Part shown: piece after piece, positions 10,793 to 19,744 of the stretch | Layout of the letters: every line of letters starts with the position of its first letter | How positions within the stretch are numbered: position 1 is the stretch's first letter | Notes under the pieces: model-generated | The model's input: the letters and a program-made list of their open reading frames with translations, nothing else | Databases searched by the model: none | What the model was told of the DNA's origin: nothing | Source: Hyphomicrobiaceae bacterium | GTDB lineage: Bacteria; Pseudomonadota; Alphaproteobacteria; Rhizobiales; Hyphomicrobiaceae | Reading direction: 5' to 3' | NCBI GenBank assembly: GCA_025359185.1 | Contig: JANYHF010000056.1 | Coordinates: 1-44,510 of the forward strand | Length of the DNA: 44,510 nucleotides | Program-made: the position numbers and the translations under genes

Positions 10793-11001
10793 CTTTACGG
10801 TGCTCCAGCCGCGTGTAGGGACAGGTTCTTGGTCGAAAGGCCTCTTGTCGTCCCCCCTGTTGAGCGCCCTGAACGACTTCCCAACCGACAGCCCAGGACA
10901 CGCGGGGCGTCTCCCAAGACAGCCGCGTCCCACGCGTGAGTTTCGCAGCCATTGAGCTTGCGGACCCGTGCTGGGCGCGGCGCCATTTGAAAGCATACCA
11001 C

Positions 11002-12621
11002 TTGACCACTTTTGAAAGCCTCGGCCTCGCCCCCAATCTCTTGAAGGCGCTGATCGAAGAGGGCTACACAGTCCCCACCCCTATCCAGACGCAGGCCATT
11101 CCTGTCGTCCTCAAAGGCACCGACCTGCTCGGTATCGCCCAGACCGGCACCGGCAAAACGGCCGCCTTCGCCCTGCCCATCATGCAGCGCCTCGCCAAAG
11201 ATCCGCGTCCGCCGATGCGCAAGTCCGTGCGCGTTCTCGTGCTCAGCCCGACGCGTGAACTGGCCAGCCAGATCGCCGAGAGCTTCAAGACTTACGGCCG
11301 TCACCAGGGCATTTCCGTTGGCATCGTCTTCGGCGGCGTTGCGCAGGGCCCGCAGCGGGCCATGCTGGCACGCGGCGTTGATGTGCTGGTCGCGACGCCC
11401 GGCCGGCTGCTCGACCACATGCAGCAGGGCAGCGTTGACCTCAAAGGCACCGAAATTCTGGTGCTCGACGAGGCCGACCAGATGCTCGATCTCGGCTTTG
11501 TGCTGCCGATCCGCCGCATCGTGTCAAAACTCTCAACCAAGCGCCAGACGCTGTTCTTCTCGGCCACCATGCCGGCTGAAATCGGCAAGCTCGCGGGTGA
11601 GTTCCTGCGTGATCCGGTGAAGGTTTCGGTGGCTCCGGCGGCCACGACCGTCGAACGGGTGGACCAGCGGATTATTCACATCGAAGTCAACAAGAAGCGG
11701 TCGCTGCTGGTTGAGCTGTTCAAAAACCCAAATCTGACGCGTACCTTGGTCTTTACGCGGACAAAACGTGGTGCCGATAAAGTGGCTGCTCATCTGGATG
11801 CCCACGGCATCGAGGTCGCCGCAATTCACGGCAATAAGAGCCAGAACCAGCGCGAGCAGGCCCTGGCCTCCTTCAAGGCCGCCAAGATCCGCGTGTTGGT
11901 CGCGACCGACATTGCCGCTCGTGGCATCGACGTCGATCTGGTCAGCCATGTGATCAATTTTGAGCTGCCCGACGTGCCCGAGAGCTATGTCCACCGCATC
12001 GGCCGCACGGCGCGCGCAGGGGCATCGGGCTCGGCCATCTCCCTGGTGGATTCGTCCGAGCGCACGCAGTTGCGTGATATCGAGCGCGTCACACGCCAGA
12101 CCATTCCGGCTGAAGACCGTCGCAATGACACGGGGCTGACCCCCGACAAATCGGTGGCGCGTGACGAGGACCGTCCGCGCCGTGGTGCAGGCCCCGGCCA
12201 GCGTCAGGGCCGCCGTCCGGCTCAAGGTGGCCGCAGCGACGCGGGGTCAAACCGCAGCGCTCGTCCGCCGCGTGAACGGAACGGCGATGCCGACCGTCCG
12301 GTCTACGCCAACAAGCCGGCCCGCACCCGGTCCGATCGCAGCGACAGCGGCGATCACTCTGCGCCGCGGGCAGCCAAGCCAACGCAGCCGATGGGCCGCA
12401 CCAATGACGGAGAACGCGGTGGCATCCGCCATCGCGCCGCCACGGCAAAGCCGGCGTCGGCTAGCCACTCGGATGCCCCAGCCGCTGCGGGCAAAAGCCG
12501 CTCAAACGGCAATGGCGATGCAGCGGGCCTCTCGGGCCTGAACTTCATGCGCAACTCGTCCAAAGAGCCGCGCGCGCAACAGCGCCGTCCCGCCGCCACG
12601 CGCGGCCCGCGCCAGCACTAA
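11002..12621 (+). CDS. DEAD-box ATP-dependent RNA helicase, RhlE-like
   Basis: A roughly 539-aa helicase that remodels RNA duplexes and RNPs. The Q motif (FESLGLAPNLLKAL ... PTPIQ) precedes the P-loop AQTGTGKT (46-53), PTREL, ATPGR, DEAD (156-159), SAT (187-189), ATDIAARGIDV and HRIGRTARAG. After residue about 365 comes a long basic, Arg/Gly/Gln-rich disordered tail, usual for RNA contact. The TTG at 11002 gives the family start (M)TTFESLGLAPN. A GTG at 10936 would add 22 unconserved residues and is the alternative. It stands alone, followed by a hairpin at 12641. Confidence 0.93.
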   Translation: MTTFESLGLAPNLLKALIEEGYTVPTPIQTQAIPVVLKGTDLLGIAQTGTGKTAAFALPIMQRLAKDPRPPMRKSVRVLVLSPTRELASQIAESFKTYGRHQGISVGIVFGGVAQGPQRAMLARGVDVLVATPGRLLDHMQQGSVDLKGTEILVLDEADQMLDLGFVLPIRRIVSKLSTKRQTLFFSATMPAEIGKLAGEFLRDPVKVSVAPAATTVERVDQRIIHIEVNKKRSLLVELFKNPNLTRTLVFTRTKRGADKVAAHLDAHGIEVAAIHGNKSQNQREQALASFKAAKIRVLVATDIAARGIDVDLVSHVINFELPDVPESYVHRIGRTARAGASGSAISLVDSSERTQLRDIERVTRQTIPAEDRRNDTGLTPDKSVARDEDRPRRGAGPGQRQGRRPAQGGRSDAGSNRSARPPRERNGDADRPVYANKPARTRSDRSDSGDHSAPRAAKPTQPMGRTNDGERGGIRHRAATAKPASASHSDAPAAAGKSRSNGNGDAAGLSGLNFMRNSSKEPRAQQRRPAATRGPRQH

Positions 12622-12640
12622 TCTGCTCACGAAAATAAAA

Positions 12641-12673
12641 ACAGGCGCTTACGGTTTATCCGTAGGCGCCTGT
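12641..12673 (-). terminator. Rho-independent terminator for the ABC binding-protein transcript
   Basis: ACAGGCGCTTACGG (12641-12654) pairs with CCGTAGGCGCCTGT (12660-12673), 13 of 14 Watson-Crick plus one G-T, across a 5-nt loop. On the minus strand the stem is followed by TTTTTATTTTC, a proper U-tract. It thus ends leftward transcription from the gene at 12872-14467. It may also act weakly for the helicase mRNA coming from the other side. Confidence 0.75.
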
Positions 12674-12722
12674 GCCAAAATGGGGGGGGCTGTAGGCAGA
12701 TGGCTACTCTGCCATCCCTTCC

Positions 12723-12861
12723 GTCATCCGGTATGCGCTGCGGCATCCTTCATGACGCTTCGCTGATCCTGGATCTTGCTTGCGGTTCAAGCGCCTGTCC
12801 GATGCACAAGGTCCCGTGCCGGCGGCGCACCGTAAGCACGCTGCGCTGCGCACGGGATGAC
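12723..12861. repeat. Dispersed palindromic element, GTCATCC family
   Basis: Begins GTCATCC and ends GGGATGAC, with internal CTGATCCTGGATC and GCGCTGCG-type hairpin segments. The element at 19578-19719 has the same ends and the same internal features. This kind of imperfect inverted repeat is common between genes in Hyphomicrobiales. It fills the space between terminator and gene end. Confidence 0.65.
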
Positions 12862-12871
12862 GACTGCTCGA

Positions 12872-14467
12872 CTACACCATCCACCAGCGCTGGAAGATAT
12901 TGCCGCCGTCGTGGTCGGCGTTTGAATTGAGGTCGCCATGGGCGACTTTGGTGGAATGGGCTGAGACGAAGTTGTTGAACATCAGCACCACAGCGCCGCC
13001 ATCGTCATGCAGGATCTGTTGCATTTCGGTGTATTGATCCGCACGCTTCTTATCGTCAGTCTCGGCCCGGGCTGACTTGAGCAGATCGTTGAACTTGGGG
13101 TTCTTCCAGAACGAGTCGTTCCAGGTGGCGCCAGCCGCATAGGCCGTCGAGAACATGCCGTCGGCTGTCGGCCGCCCGCTCCAATAGGACATGCACCAGG
13201 GCTTCTTCATCCACACCACATCCCAATAGCTGTCGTTGGCCTCCTTGATGACATTGATCTCGATACCCGCCTTGCGAGCTGACGCCTTCATCAACAATGC
13301 CGCATCGACCGCGCCAGCAAACGCTGCATCAGATGCCGACAGATCAATTTTCAGGTTGGTGATATTGGCGCCCTTGAGGATGGATTTCGCCCGTTCCGGA
13401 TCGTAGTGATATTTCGGCTCAGGAGACGTTGCGTATTTGATCGAGGGCGCCAGCGGCACGTCATTGCCGGGCGTGCCGTAGCCGCTCAGCACCTTCTTTA
13501 CCAGCTCGTCGCGGTTGATCGCCCATTTCAGCGCCTGGCGCACATTCGCGTTGTCAAACGGGGCCTGGGTGCAATTCATCGGCGCGACGTAGTGGCCAAA
13601 GCCGGTGACCTCGGTCACGAGGACGCCCTTTTTGCGCTTCAGCTGTTGGATGGCCTTAAGATCCACACGGTCGGTATAGTGGACCAGCCCGGTCATCAGC
13701 GCGTTCTGGCGGGCGGCGGGGTCGGCGATGGTTTGGAGTTCGACATCATCGAACCAGGCGGCGTCGGAATGGTGGTAATTGGGATTGCGGTGGGCCGTCA
13801 GCTTGATGCCGGGTTCGAATTTGTCCATGACGTAGGGGCCCGTGCCGATGCCAGCCGCGAAGTCCGGCTTGCCGGCGTTGGACGCGAAAATCGGCAGGTG
13901 GTAGTCACTGGCGACATAGGGAAAGTCAGCGCTGGCGTCCCTCAGCGTAAAGATCACCGTATTGGGGCCATCGGCCTTGATGTCAGCGACGCCGCTCAAA
14001 GCGGACTTCACCGCAGATTTCGATTTGGCGTCCCGGTGATAATTGTAGTTGGCAACCACGTCGTCCGGCGTCAGTGACTTGCCATTGTGAAATGTGACAC
14101 CCTTGCGTAATTTGAAGGCCCAGGTCTTGGCGCCGTTCGACGGCTCGAAGCTTTCGGCAAGATCGGGCTGTACGCCATTCTTGGTGTCGATGGACACGAG
14201 GCCGTTACCAACGATCTGCCCAGCATCAGCCATGAACTGATTGGCCCAGTTTGCCGGGTCAAACGTGTCCGTCGTGGCGCCGTGGCCGATGGCCATCTTG
14301 AACGAGCCACCCTTCTTGGGTGTTGGCACCACGGTCGCCGCGAAAACGCTGTCCGCCGCCGCAACGGTCAGCCCCGCCGCCAGGCCCAATTGGATGAAGT
14401 CGCGCCGGCTCATGCGGCCGCGGCTCACTTCGCCACTCATCCAGGTCATGCGTTTGTCGTCGGACAT
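12872..14467 (-). CDS. Tat-exported peptide-type ABC transporter substrate-binding protein
   Basis: A 531-aa periplasmic solute-binding protein of the SBP_bac_5 (dipeptide/oligopeptide/nickel) family. It has a Tat signal: SRRDF at 20-24, a hydrophobic stretch to about 40 and an Ala-rich cleavage region near VFAA (41-44). The mature part has the family features FKLRKGVTFHNGKSLTPDDV and ALKWAINRDELVKKVLSGYGTPGNDV. The frame is open to 14647, but ATG 14467 follows AAGGGTGG and begins just before the signal. No permease or ATPase genes adjoin it, so it is an orphan binding protein here. It is divergent from the hydrolase at 14580. Confidence 0.93.
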   Translation of the reverse strand: MSDDKRMTWMSGEVSRGRMSRRDFIQLGLAAGLTVAAADSVFAATVVPTPKKGGSFKMAIGHGATTDTFDPANWANQFMADAGQIVGNGLVSIDTKNGVQPDLAESFEPSNGAKTWAFKLRKGVTFHNGKSLTPDDVVANYNYHRDAKSKSAVKSALSGVADIKADGPNTVIFTLRDASADFPYVASDYHLPIFASNAGKPDFAAGIGTGPYVMDKFEPGIKLTAHRNPNYHHSDAAWFDDVELQTIADPAARQNALMTGLVHYTDRVDLKAIQQLKRKKGVLVTEVTGFGHYVAPMNCTQAPFDNANVRQALKWAINRDELVKKVLSGYGTPGNDVPLAPSIKYATSPEPKYHYDPERAKSILKGANITNLKIDLSASDAAFAGAVDAALLMKASARKAGIEINVIKEANDSYWDVVWMKKPWCMSYWSGRPTADGMFSTAYAAGATWNDSFWKNPKFNDLLKSARAETDDKKRADQYTEMQQILHDDGGAVVLMFNNFVSAHSTKVAHGDLNSNADHDGGNIFQRWWMV

Positions 14468-14579
14468 GCCAGCCACCCTTTGCGCTTGCAGAATGCCGAT
14501 TATGAATACAACAACAGAAGCAAATCGCAATGGAACACCCGTGTCGTTTTCGAGGCAGCGAGAGAAAGGTTTTGCTGGA

Positions 14580-16601
14580 ATGGCGCAAAGCACACAGCGG
14601 CCGTTTGAGGTGGTCGAAAACTTGTGGATTCCGCTCCAGGACGGCACGCGGCTTGCGGCGCGGGTGTGGATGCCGGACAGTGCGGCGCAGCGGCCCGTGC
14701 CCGCTATCCTCGAACATCTGCCCTACCGTAAGCGCGACGGCACCTGTTTGCGCGACGAGTCCACTTATCCGGTGTTCGCTGCGGCGGGCTATGCGGGGGT
14801 GCGGGTGGATATGCGCGGCTGCGGCGACAGCGACGGCCTGATGACAGACGAGTACACGGCGCAGGAGTTGTCGGACGCTTGCGAAGTGATCGCTTGGCTG
14901 GCGGCGCAACCCTGGTGCACCGGCGCCGTCGGCATGATGGGCATCAGCTGGGGCGGGTTCAATGCGCTGCAGGTGGCGGCGTTGCGGCCCCCGGCGCTGA
15001 AGGCGGTGATCAGCCTCTCAACGACAGTGGACCGCTTCAACGACGACATCCACTACAAGGGCGGCGCGCTACTGTCGGCCAATCTGTCGTGGTCGTCCTA
15101 TATGCTCTGCTACTCGTCGCGGCCGCCTGATCCGGCACTGGTGGGCGAGCGCTGGCGGGAGATGTGGCTGAACCGGCTGGAGCATGAGCCGCTACTGCTG
15201 ACAACCTGGCTCAGGCACCAGACGCGGGATGCGTACTGGAAGCACGGCTCGGTCTGCGAGGACTATTCTGCCATCGAGGTGCCGGTGCTGGCCATCGGCG
15301 GCTGGGGCGACGGGTATAAGAATGCGCCCACGGCGTTAGTAGAAAATCTCAAGGGGCCAGCGAAAGCGATCACCGGCCCGTGGATTCACAAATATCCGCA
15401 TTTCGCCTGGCCGAAACCGCGCGCCGATTTCCATGGCGAGGCCATCCGCTGGTGGGATCGCTGGTTGAAGGGGGTGGAGAACGGAGTGGAAGAGCTGCCG
15501 GCGTACCGCGCCTACATTACCGAGAACATCCGGCCGTCGCATAAGCGCGATTTCGATCCGGGGCGGTGGGTGGCGGAGGCGGCGTGGCCGTCGAAGGCGA
15601 TTGAGCCGATGGTGCTGTCTCTATTGCCCGATGGCGCGCTGAAGGAAGTGAACGGACGGCCAGCGGCGGGCAAGCGCAGCATCAAGTCCCCGCAGGATTG
15701 CGGCGTGATGAGCGGCGAGTATTTCACGCTGTCGCGCATCGGCGATCTGCCAGCGGATCAACGCATCGATGATGCTGGATCGCTGGTGTTCGAGACCGAG
15801 GTGCTGCTCGAAGCCATTGAGATTCTCGGCCGCCCACGATTGACAATCCGCGTCGCCATTGATGCGCCGATTGGCAACATGTTCGCCCGGCTGGTGGATG
15901 TGCACCCCGATGGCGCGAGCCAACGTGTCAGCTATGGCGTTTTGAACCTTGCCTATGTGTTCGATCAATCGGAACCCAGACCGATGGATCATGATGACGG
16001 GACCAACGTTGGCGTGACGCTCGCCCTCGACGAATGCGGCCACCGATTCCTACCCGGCCACCGGCTGCGCCTATCGATCTCGACGGCCTACTGGCCGCTG
16101 GCGCTGCCTCCACCCACGGCGGTCACCGCCACTCTGCACCTCGATCATGATTGCGGCCTGGTCCTGCCGGTACGCAAAGGCGGCGACCGGATCGACACGC
16201 CCGAACCCGCCCATCCTGATCCCCTGCCCAAATACCGGCAGCTCACGCCAGAACAGAGCCGCCGCTGGATCGAGCGCGATCTGACGACGGGCCTCACCCA
16301 CTACCGCCTCATCGATGATAGCGGCGAAACCGAAATCGCCGCCGCCGATGGCCTGATCGCGCGCGAACGCCGCGAGGAGCACTACTCCATCGATCCCACC
16401 GATCCTCTCTCGGCCGTCAGCGAGTGCCGCTGGCTGATGACGCGGTCGCGGGGCGACTGGTCGATCCGCACAGAAACCTCAACGAGGCTGACTGCCGATG
16501 CCGGACACTTCCACATTGCAGCGACGCTCAAGGCCTTCGAGGGCGAAAAGGAAGTGTTCGCCCGCACTTGGCTGGAGAACATTCTGCGCGGTCAACTGTA
16601 A
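14580..16601 (+). CDS. CocE/NonD family serine hydrolase (X-Pro dipeptidyl-peptidase-like)
   Basis: A 673-aa alpha/beta hydrolase. The nucleophile elbow GISWGG has Ser123. The acid is probably D244 in GWGDGYKN and the base H270 in GPWIHKYPH, the triad order of CocE esterases. The oxyanion-contributing EHLPYRKRD and the helix-capped VDMRGCGDSDG lie upstream. A beta-rich C-terminal jelly-roll domain (about 315-540) has LRLSISTAYWPLALPP, followed by an extra roughly 120-residue tail. Family enzymes cleave acyl or peptide-like bonds and the substrate is unknown. The frame is open from 14241, but ATG 14580 starts the conserved part. It is divergent from the peptide-type binding protein across 112 nt, suggesting a shared control region and perhaps a related substrate. 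Confidence 0.92.
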   Translation: MAQSTQRPFEVVENLWIPLQDGTRLAARVWMPDSAAQRPVPAILEHLPYRKRDGTCLRDESTYPVFAAAGYAGVRVDMRGCGDSDGLMTDEYTAQELSDACEVIAWLAAQPWCTGAVGMMGISWGGFNALQVAALRPPALKAVISLSTTVDRFNDDIHYKGGALLSANLSWSSYMLCYSSRPPDPALVGERWREMWLNRLEHEPLLLTTWLRHQTRDAYWKHGSVCEDYSAIEVPVLAIGGWGDGYKNAPTALVENLKGPAKAITGPWIHKYPHFAWPKPRADFHGEAIRWWDRWLKGVENGVEELPAYRAYITENIRPSHKRDFDPGRWVAEAAWPSKAIEPMVLSLLPDGALKEVNGRPAAGKRSIKSPQDCGVMSGEYFTLSRIGDLPADQRIDDAGSLVFETEVLLEAIEILGRPRLTIRVAIDAPIGNMFARLVDVHPDGASQRVSYGVLNLAYVFDQSEPRPMDHDDGTNVGVTLALDECGHRFLPGHRLRLSISTAYWPLALPPPTAVTATLHLDHDCGLVLPVRKGGDRIDTPEPAHPDPLPKYRQLTPEQSRRWIERDLTTGLTHYRLIDDSGETEIAAADGLIARERREEHYSIDPTDPLSAVSECRWLMTRSRGDWSIRTETSTRLTADAGHFHIAATLKAFEGEKEVFARTWLENILRGQL

Positions 16602-16709
16602 CCCGCATCGTCATGGCAGCGAAGGCGGCCATGTCGATCGAGGGGCGATTGACCAATCACTGCCACTTGCGTCAGTGTAGGTGTTTGCAGCCGAGCGGAG
16701 CTTTGGGTC

Positions 16710-18050
16710 ATGGCAGCGGACGACGGGATCAAAGCAGGGCGATTGCCGCCAGAGCAATACGCGAAAAACTTCGCCGATCTGCACGCGCCGCTCTCCAGGC
16801 ACGAGGCCGCCGTCGAAGCCGACCGCTGCTATTTCTGCTACGACGCGCCGTGCATCACCGCCTGCCCGACCGGCATCGACATCCCGATGTTCATCCGCCA
16901 GATTGCGGCGGGCAATCCCAAGGGCTCTGCCAAAACCATCCTCGATGCCAACATCATGGGCGGCATGTGCGCCCGCGTCTGCCCGACCGAGACGCTGTGT
17001 GAGCAGGCCTGCGTGCGTGAGGCCGCCGAGGGCAAGCCAGTGAAGATCGGGCAGTTGCAGCGGTTCGCAACGGACGCGCTGATGGCAGTGGGGACGCAGC
17101 CATTCAAGTGCGCGGCGACGACGGGCAAGCGCGTGGCCATCGTCGGCGCGGGGCCAGCGGGACTGGCCTGCGCGCATCGCCTTGCCATGCACGGCCATGA
17201 CGTGACGATGTTCGATGCCCGGCCGAAATCCGCCGGGCTCAACGAGTACGGTATCGCCGCTTACAAAGCCGTAGATAACTTCGCGCAAAGAGAAGTGGAC
17301 TTCATCCTCGGCATCGGCGGCATCAAGATCGAGACCGGCAAGGCGCTCGGCCGCGACCTGACGCTGGATGCGCTGACCAAGGACTATGATGCCGTGTTCC
17401 TTGGCATGGGCCTGCCCGGCGTGAACGGCCTCGGCGTGCCGGGCGAGGATTTGAAAGGTGTCGAAGATGCCATCCGCTTCATTGCCGAACTTCGCCAAAC
17501 CAAGGACCTGGCCAAGCTGTCGGTCGGCCGCCGCATCGTCGTCATCGGCGGCGGCATGACGGCCATCGACGTCGCGGTTCAGTCCAAGCTGCTGGGCGCC
17601 GAAGATGTGACAATCCTCTATCGGCGCGGCATAGAGCACATGAAGGCCAGCGTGTACGAGCAGGATCTGGCGCAGACCAAGGGTGTGCGGATCAAGCATG
17701 GGCTCCAGCCCAAGGCGATCATTGGCGAAGCAGGCCATGTGACGGCCATCGAATGCGAGTACACGTCTGAAAAGCTCGGCAAGCTCGCGGGCACCGGCGA
17801 AACGCTGCGCATCGAAGCCGACATGGTGTTCAAGGCTATCGGCCAGACGTTTGACGGCGATCCGCTCGGCGGCCTAGTCGCCCTAGGCTCCGGCCGCATT
17901 AAGGTCGATGCCGAGCGCCGCACCAGCGCGGTCAAAATCTGGGCTGGCGGCGACTGTATCGCGGGCGGCAAAGACCTCACTGTAAGCGCCGTTGAAGACG
18001 GCAAACAGGCAGCGGAATCCATCAACAGATTCCTGACGACTGCGGTTTGA
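16710..18050 (+). CDS. preT: NAD-dependent dihydropyrimidine dehydrogenase subunit PreT
   Basis: A 446-aa flavoprotein that passes electrons from NADH to PreA for reduction of uracil and thymine, the first step of reductive pyrimidine catabolism. The N-terminal ferredoxin-like domain has two Cys sets (C40, C43, C48, C52 and C87, C91, C97, C101). The FAD motif VAIVGAGPAG is at 142-151 and the NAD motif VVIGGGMTAIDVA follows near 270. The domain order equals the N-terminal half of eukaryotic DPD and the glutamate synthase small subunit; the adjacent preA decides between these. preA follows about 200 nt later, with a repeat element in between. Confidence 0.93.
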   Translation: MAADDGIKAGRLPPEQYAKNFADLHAPLSRHEAAVEADRCYFCYDAPCITACPTGIDIPMFIRQIAAGNPKGSAKTILDANIMGGMCARVCPTETLCEQACVREAAEGKPVKIGQLQRFATDALMAVGTQPFKCAATTGKRVAIVGAGPAGLACAHRLAMHGHDVTMFDARPKSAGLNEYGIAAYKAVDNFAQREVDFILGIGGIKIETGKALGRDLTLDALTKDYDAVFLGMGLPGVNGLGVPGEDLKGVEDAIRFIAELRQTKDLAKLSVGRRIVVIGGGMTAIDVAVQSKLLGAEDVTILYRRGIEHMKASVYEQDLAQTKGVRIKHGLQPKAIIGEAGHVTAIECEYTSEKLGKLAGTGETLRIEADMVFKAIGQTFDGDPLGGLVALGSGRIKVDAERRTSAVKIWAGGDCIAGGKDLTVSAVEDGKQAAESINRFLTTAV

Positions 18051-18088
18051 GGAGCGATGTTTTTGGACCACAGTCTCCAACTCAAGAG

Positions 18089-18230
18089 CCCTCATCCTGA
18101 GGAGGCCCGTCTCCGGGCCGTCTCGAAGGATGCTGGGATGGCACCGGCCATTCGCGGCGGCAGTACTCACACGACGCAAGCTTCGAGACGCTCCCTTCGG
18201 TCGCTCCTCAGCCTGAGGACTGCTGGCCGC
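18089..18230. repeat. Dispersed palindromic element between preT and preA
   Basis: CCTCATCCTGAGGAGG and GTCTCGAAGGATG at the left are mirrored by CTTCGAGACG and GCTCCTCAGCCTGAGGA at the right, with small internal stems (CCCGTCTCCGGG). The CTCATCCTGAGGA/TCTCGAAGGATG pattern is, from memory, widespread in Hyphomicrobiales. Here it lies inside a two-gene operon and would form a strong fold in the mRNA between the two cistrons. Confidence 0.7.
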
Positions 18231-18249
18231 TGGAACCAGGAGACCCACC

Positions 18250-19557
18250 ATGGCTGACCTTCGCTCAACCTTTGTTGGCATCAAATCGCCCAATCCGTTT
18301 TGGCTGGCGTCTGCGCCGCCAACGGACAAGGAATACAACGTCGTCCGCGCCTTCAAGGCCGGATGGGGCGGCGTGGTCTGGAAGACCCTTGGCGAAGACC
18401 CCAACATCGTCAACGTCAACGGCCCGCGCTACGGCTACGTGCATGGGCCGGACCGCCGCCTGATCGGGCTTAACAATATCGAGCTGATCACAGATCGTCC
18501 GCTTCAGGTCAATCTCGATGAGATCACTGCCGTTAAGAAGGCCTGGCCGGACCGGGCCATGGTCGTTTCGCTGATGGTGCCGTGCGAGGAGAAGAACTGG
18601 GCCGGCATCCTCAAGCGGGTTGAAACAACCGGCTGCGATGGCGTCGAGCTCAATTTTGGCTGCCCGCATGGCATGAGCGAGCGCGGCATGGGCTCTGCGG
18701 TGGGCCAGGTGCCCGAATACATCGAGATGGTGGCGCGCTGGTGCAAGGCGCATACGCGCATGCCGGTGATCGTAAAGCTGACGCCGAACATCACCGATGT
18801 GCGGCACCCGGCGCGGGCCGCCAAAAAGGGCGGCGCCGACGCGGTGTCGCTGATCAACACCGTGTCGTCAATCGTCAGTGTCGATCTCGACACTTTCTCG
18901 CCCAATCCGAGCATCGACGGCAAGGGCTCTCACGGCGGCTATTGCGGCCCGGCCGTGAAACCTATCGCGCTCAATATGGTGGCCGAGATCGCCCGCGATG
19001 CCGAGACGCGTGGGTTCCCGATTTCGGGCATCGGCGGCATCACGACTTGGCGCGACGCGGCGGAATTCATGACGCTTGGTGCGGGCAATGTGCAGGTGTG
19101 CACGGCGGCTATGACTTATGGCTTCAAGGTCGTGCAGGAAATGATTTCGGGCCTCGAAAACTGGATGGACGAGAAGAGCCACGCCACGCTGGGAGATTTC
19201 GTGGGCCGTGCGGTTCCCAATGTCACCGACTGGCAATATCTCAATCTCAACTTTGTGACAAAAGCCAAGATCAACCAGGACCTTTGCATCAAATGCGGCC
19301 GCTGCCACATCGTTTGCGAGGACACGTCGCACCAAGCCATCACGTCGATTGTCAATGGCAAGCGGCAGTTTGAGGTGATCGATGCCGAGTGCGTCGGCTG
19401 CAATCTGTGCGTCAGCGTCTGCCCGGTGGAAGACTGCATCGACATGGTTGAGATGGCCACCGGCGTTGATCCGCGTACCCAGCGGCCAATTTCGCCGGGC
19501 AAGAGCAACTGGACGGCGCATCCCAACAATCCGGGCCGCAAGGTCGCGGCGGAGTAA
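18250..19557 (+). CDS. preA: NAD-dependent dihydropyrimidine dehydrogenase subunit PreA
   Basis: A 435-aa catalytic subunit. The FMN-binding dihydroorotate-dehydrogenase-like barrel spans about 1-310. The active-site segment LNFGCPHGMSERGMG holds C138, equivalent to the catalytic cysteine of mammalian DPD. The C-terminal ferredoxin domain has two 4Fe-4S sets (C346, C349, C352, C356 and C381, C384, C387, C391). It partners PreT to reduce uracil and thymine to the dihydro forms. No hydantoinase or beta-ureidopropionase gene is in the window, so the rest of the pathway must lie elsewhere. The AGGAG before ATG 18250 is clear. Confidence 0.95.
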   Translation: MADLRSTFVGIKSPNPFWLASAPPTDKEYNVVRAFKAGWGGVVWKTLGEDPNIVNVNGPRYGYVHGPDRRLIGLNNIELITDRPLQVNLDEITAVKKAWPDRAMVVSLMVPCEEKNWAGILKRVETTGCDGVELNFGCPHGMSERGMGSAVGQVPEYIEMVARWCKAHTRMPVIVKLTPNITDVRHPARAAKKGGADAVSLINTVSSIVSVDLDTFSPNPSIDGKGSHGGYCGPAVKPIALNMVAEIARDAETRGFPISGIGGITTWRDAAEFMTLGAGNVQVCTAAMTYGFKVVQEMISGLENWMDEKSHATLGDFVGRAVPNVTDWQYLNLNFVTKAKINQDLCIKCGRCHIVCEDTSHQAITSIVNGKRQFEVIDAECVGCNLCVSVCPVEDCIDMVEMATGVDPRTQRPISPGKSNWTAHPNNPGRKVAAE

Positions 19558-19577
19558 CTTGTGGCAAAAACAGCACC

Positions 19578-19719
19578 GTCATCCCGGACGCGGCGCAGCA
19601 TTCTTCATGGTGCGGCGCTGATCCGGGAACGTGTTTGCGACTCTTGCAGTGGACCCGTTCACAAGACCCCGGATCAGCGTCGCATCGATGAACAAACGCT
19701 GCGCCGCGCGAGGGATGAC
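19578..19719. repeat. Dispersed palindromic element, GTCATCC family
   Basis: GTCATCCC (19578-19585) and GGGATGAC (19712-19719) are inverted ends. Inside, GCTGATCCGGGA and CCCCGGATCAGC pair, as do GCGGCGCAGC-like and GCTGCGCCGC segments. It has the same architecture as 12723-12861. It lies between the convergent ends of preA and ppk2 and could serve as a bidirectional terminator-like structure. Confidence 0.75.
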
Positions 19720-19744
19720 GCAACCATAGTATTGAGTGGGACGG

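Noticed and set aside
12855-12911. Repeat end overlapping a possible gene end near the ABC binding protein
   Set aside because: The stop at 12872 and the family C terminus are clear; the plus-strand frame here has no coding character.
14241-14579. Upstream extension of the hydrolase frame and of the binding-protein frame over each other
   Set aside because: Both extended frames overlap in the divergent spacer and lack conserved residues; internal ATGs at 14580 and 14467 fit the families.
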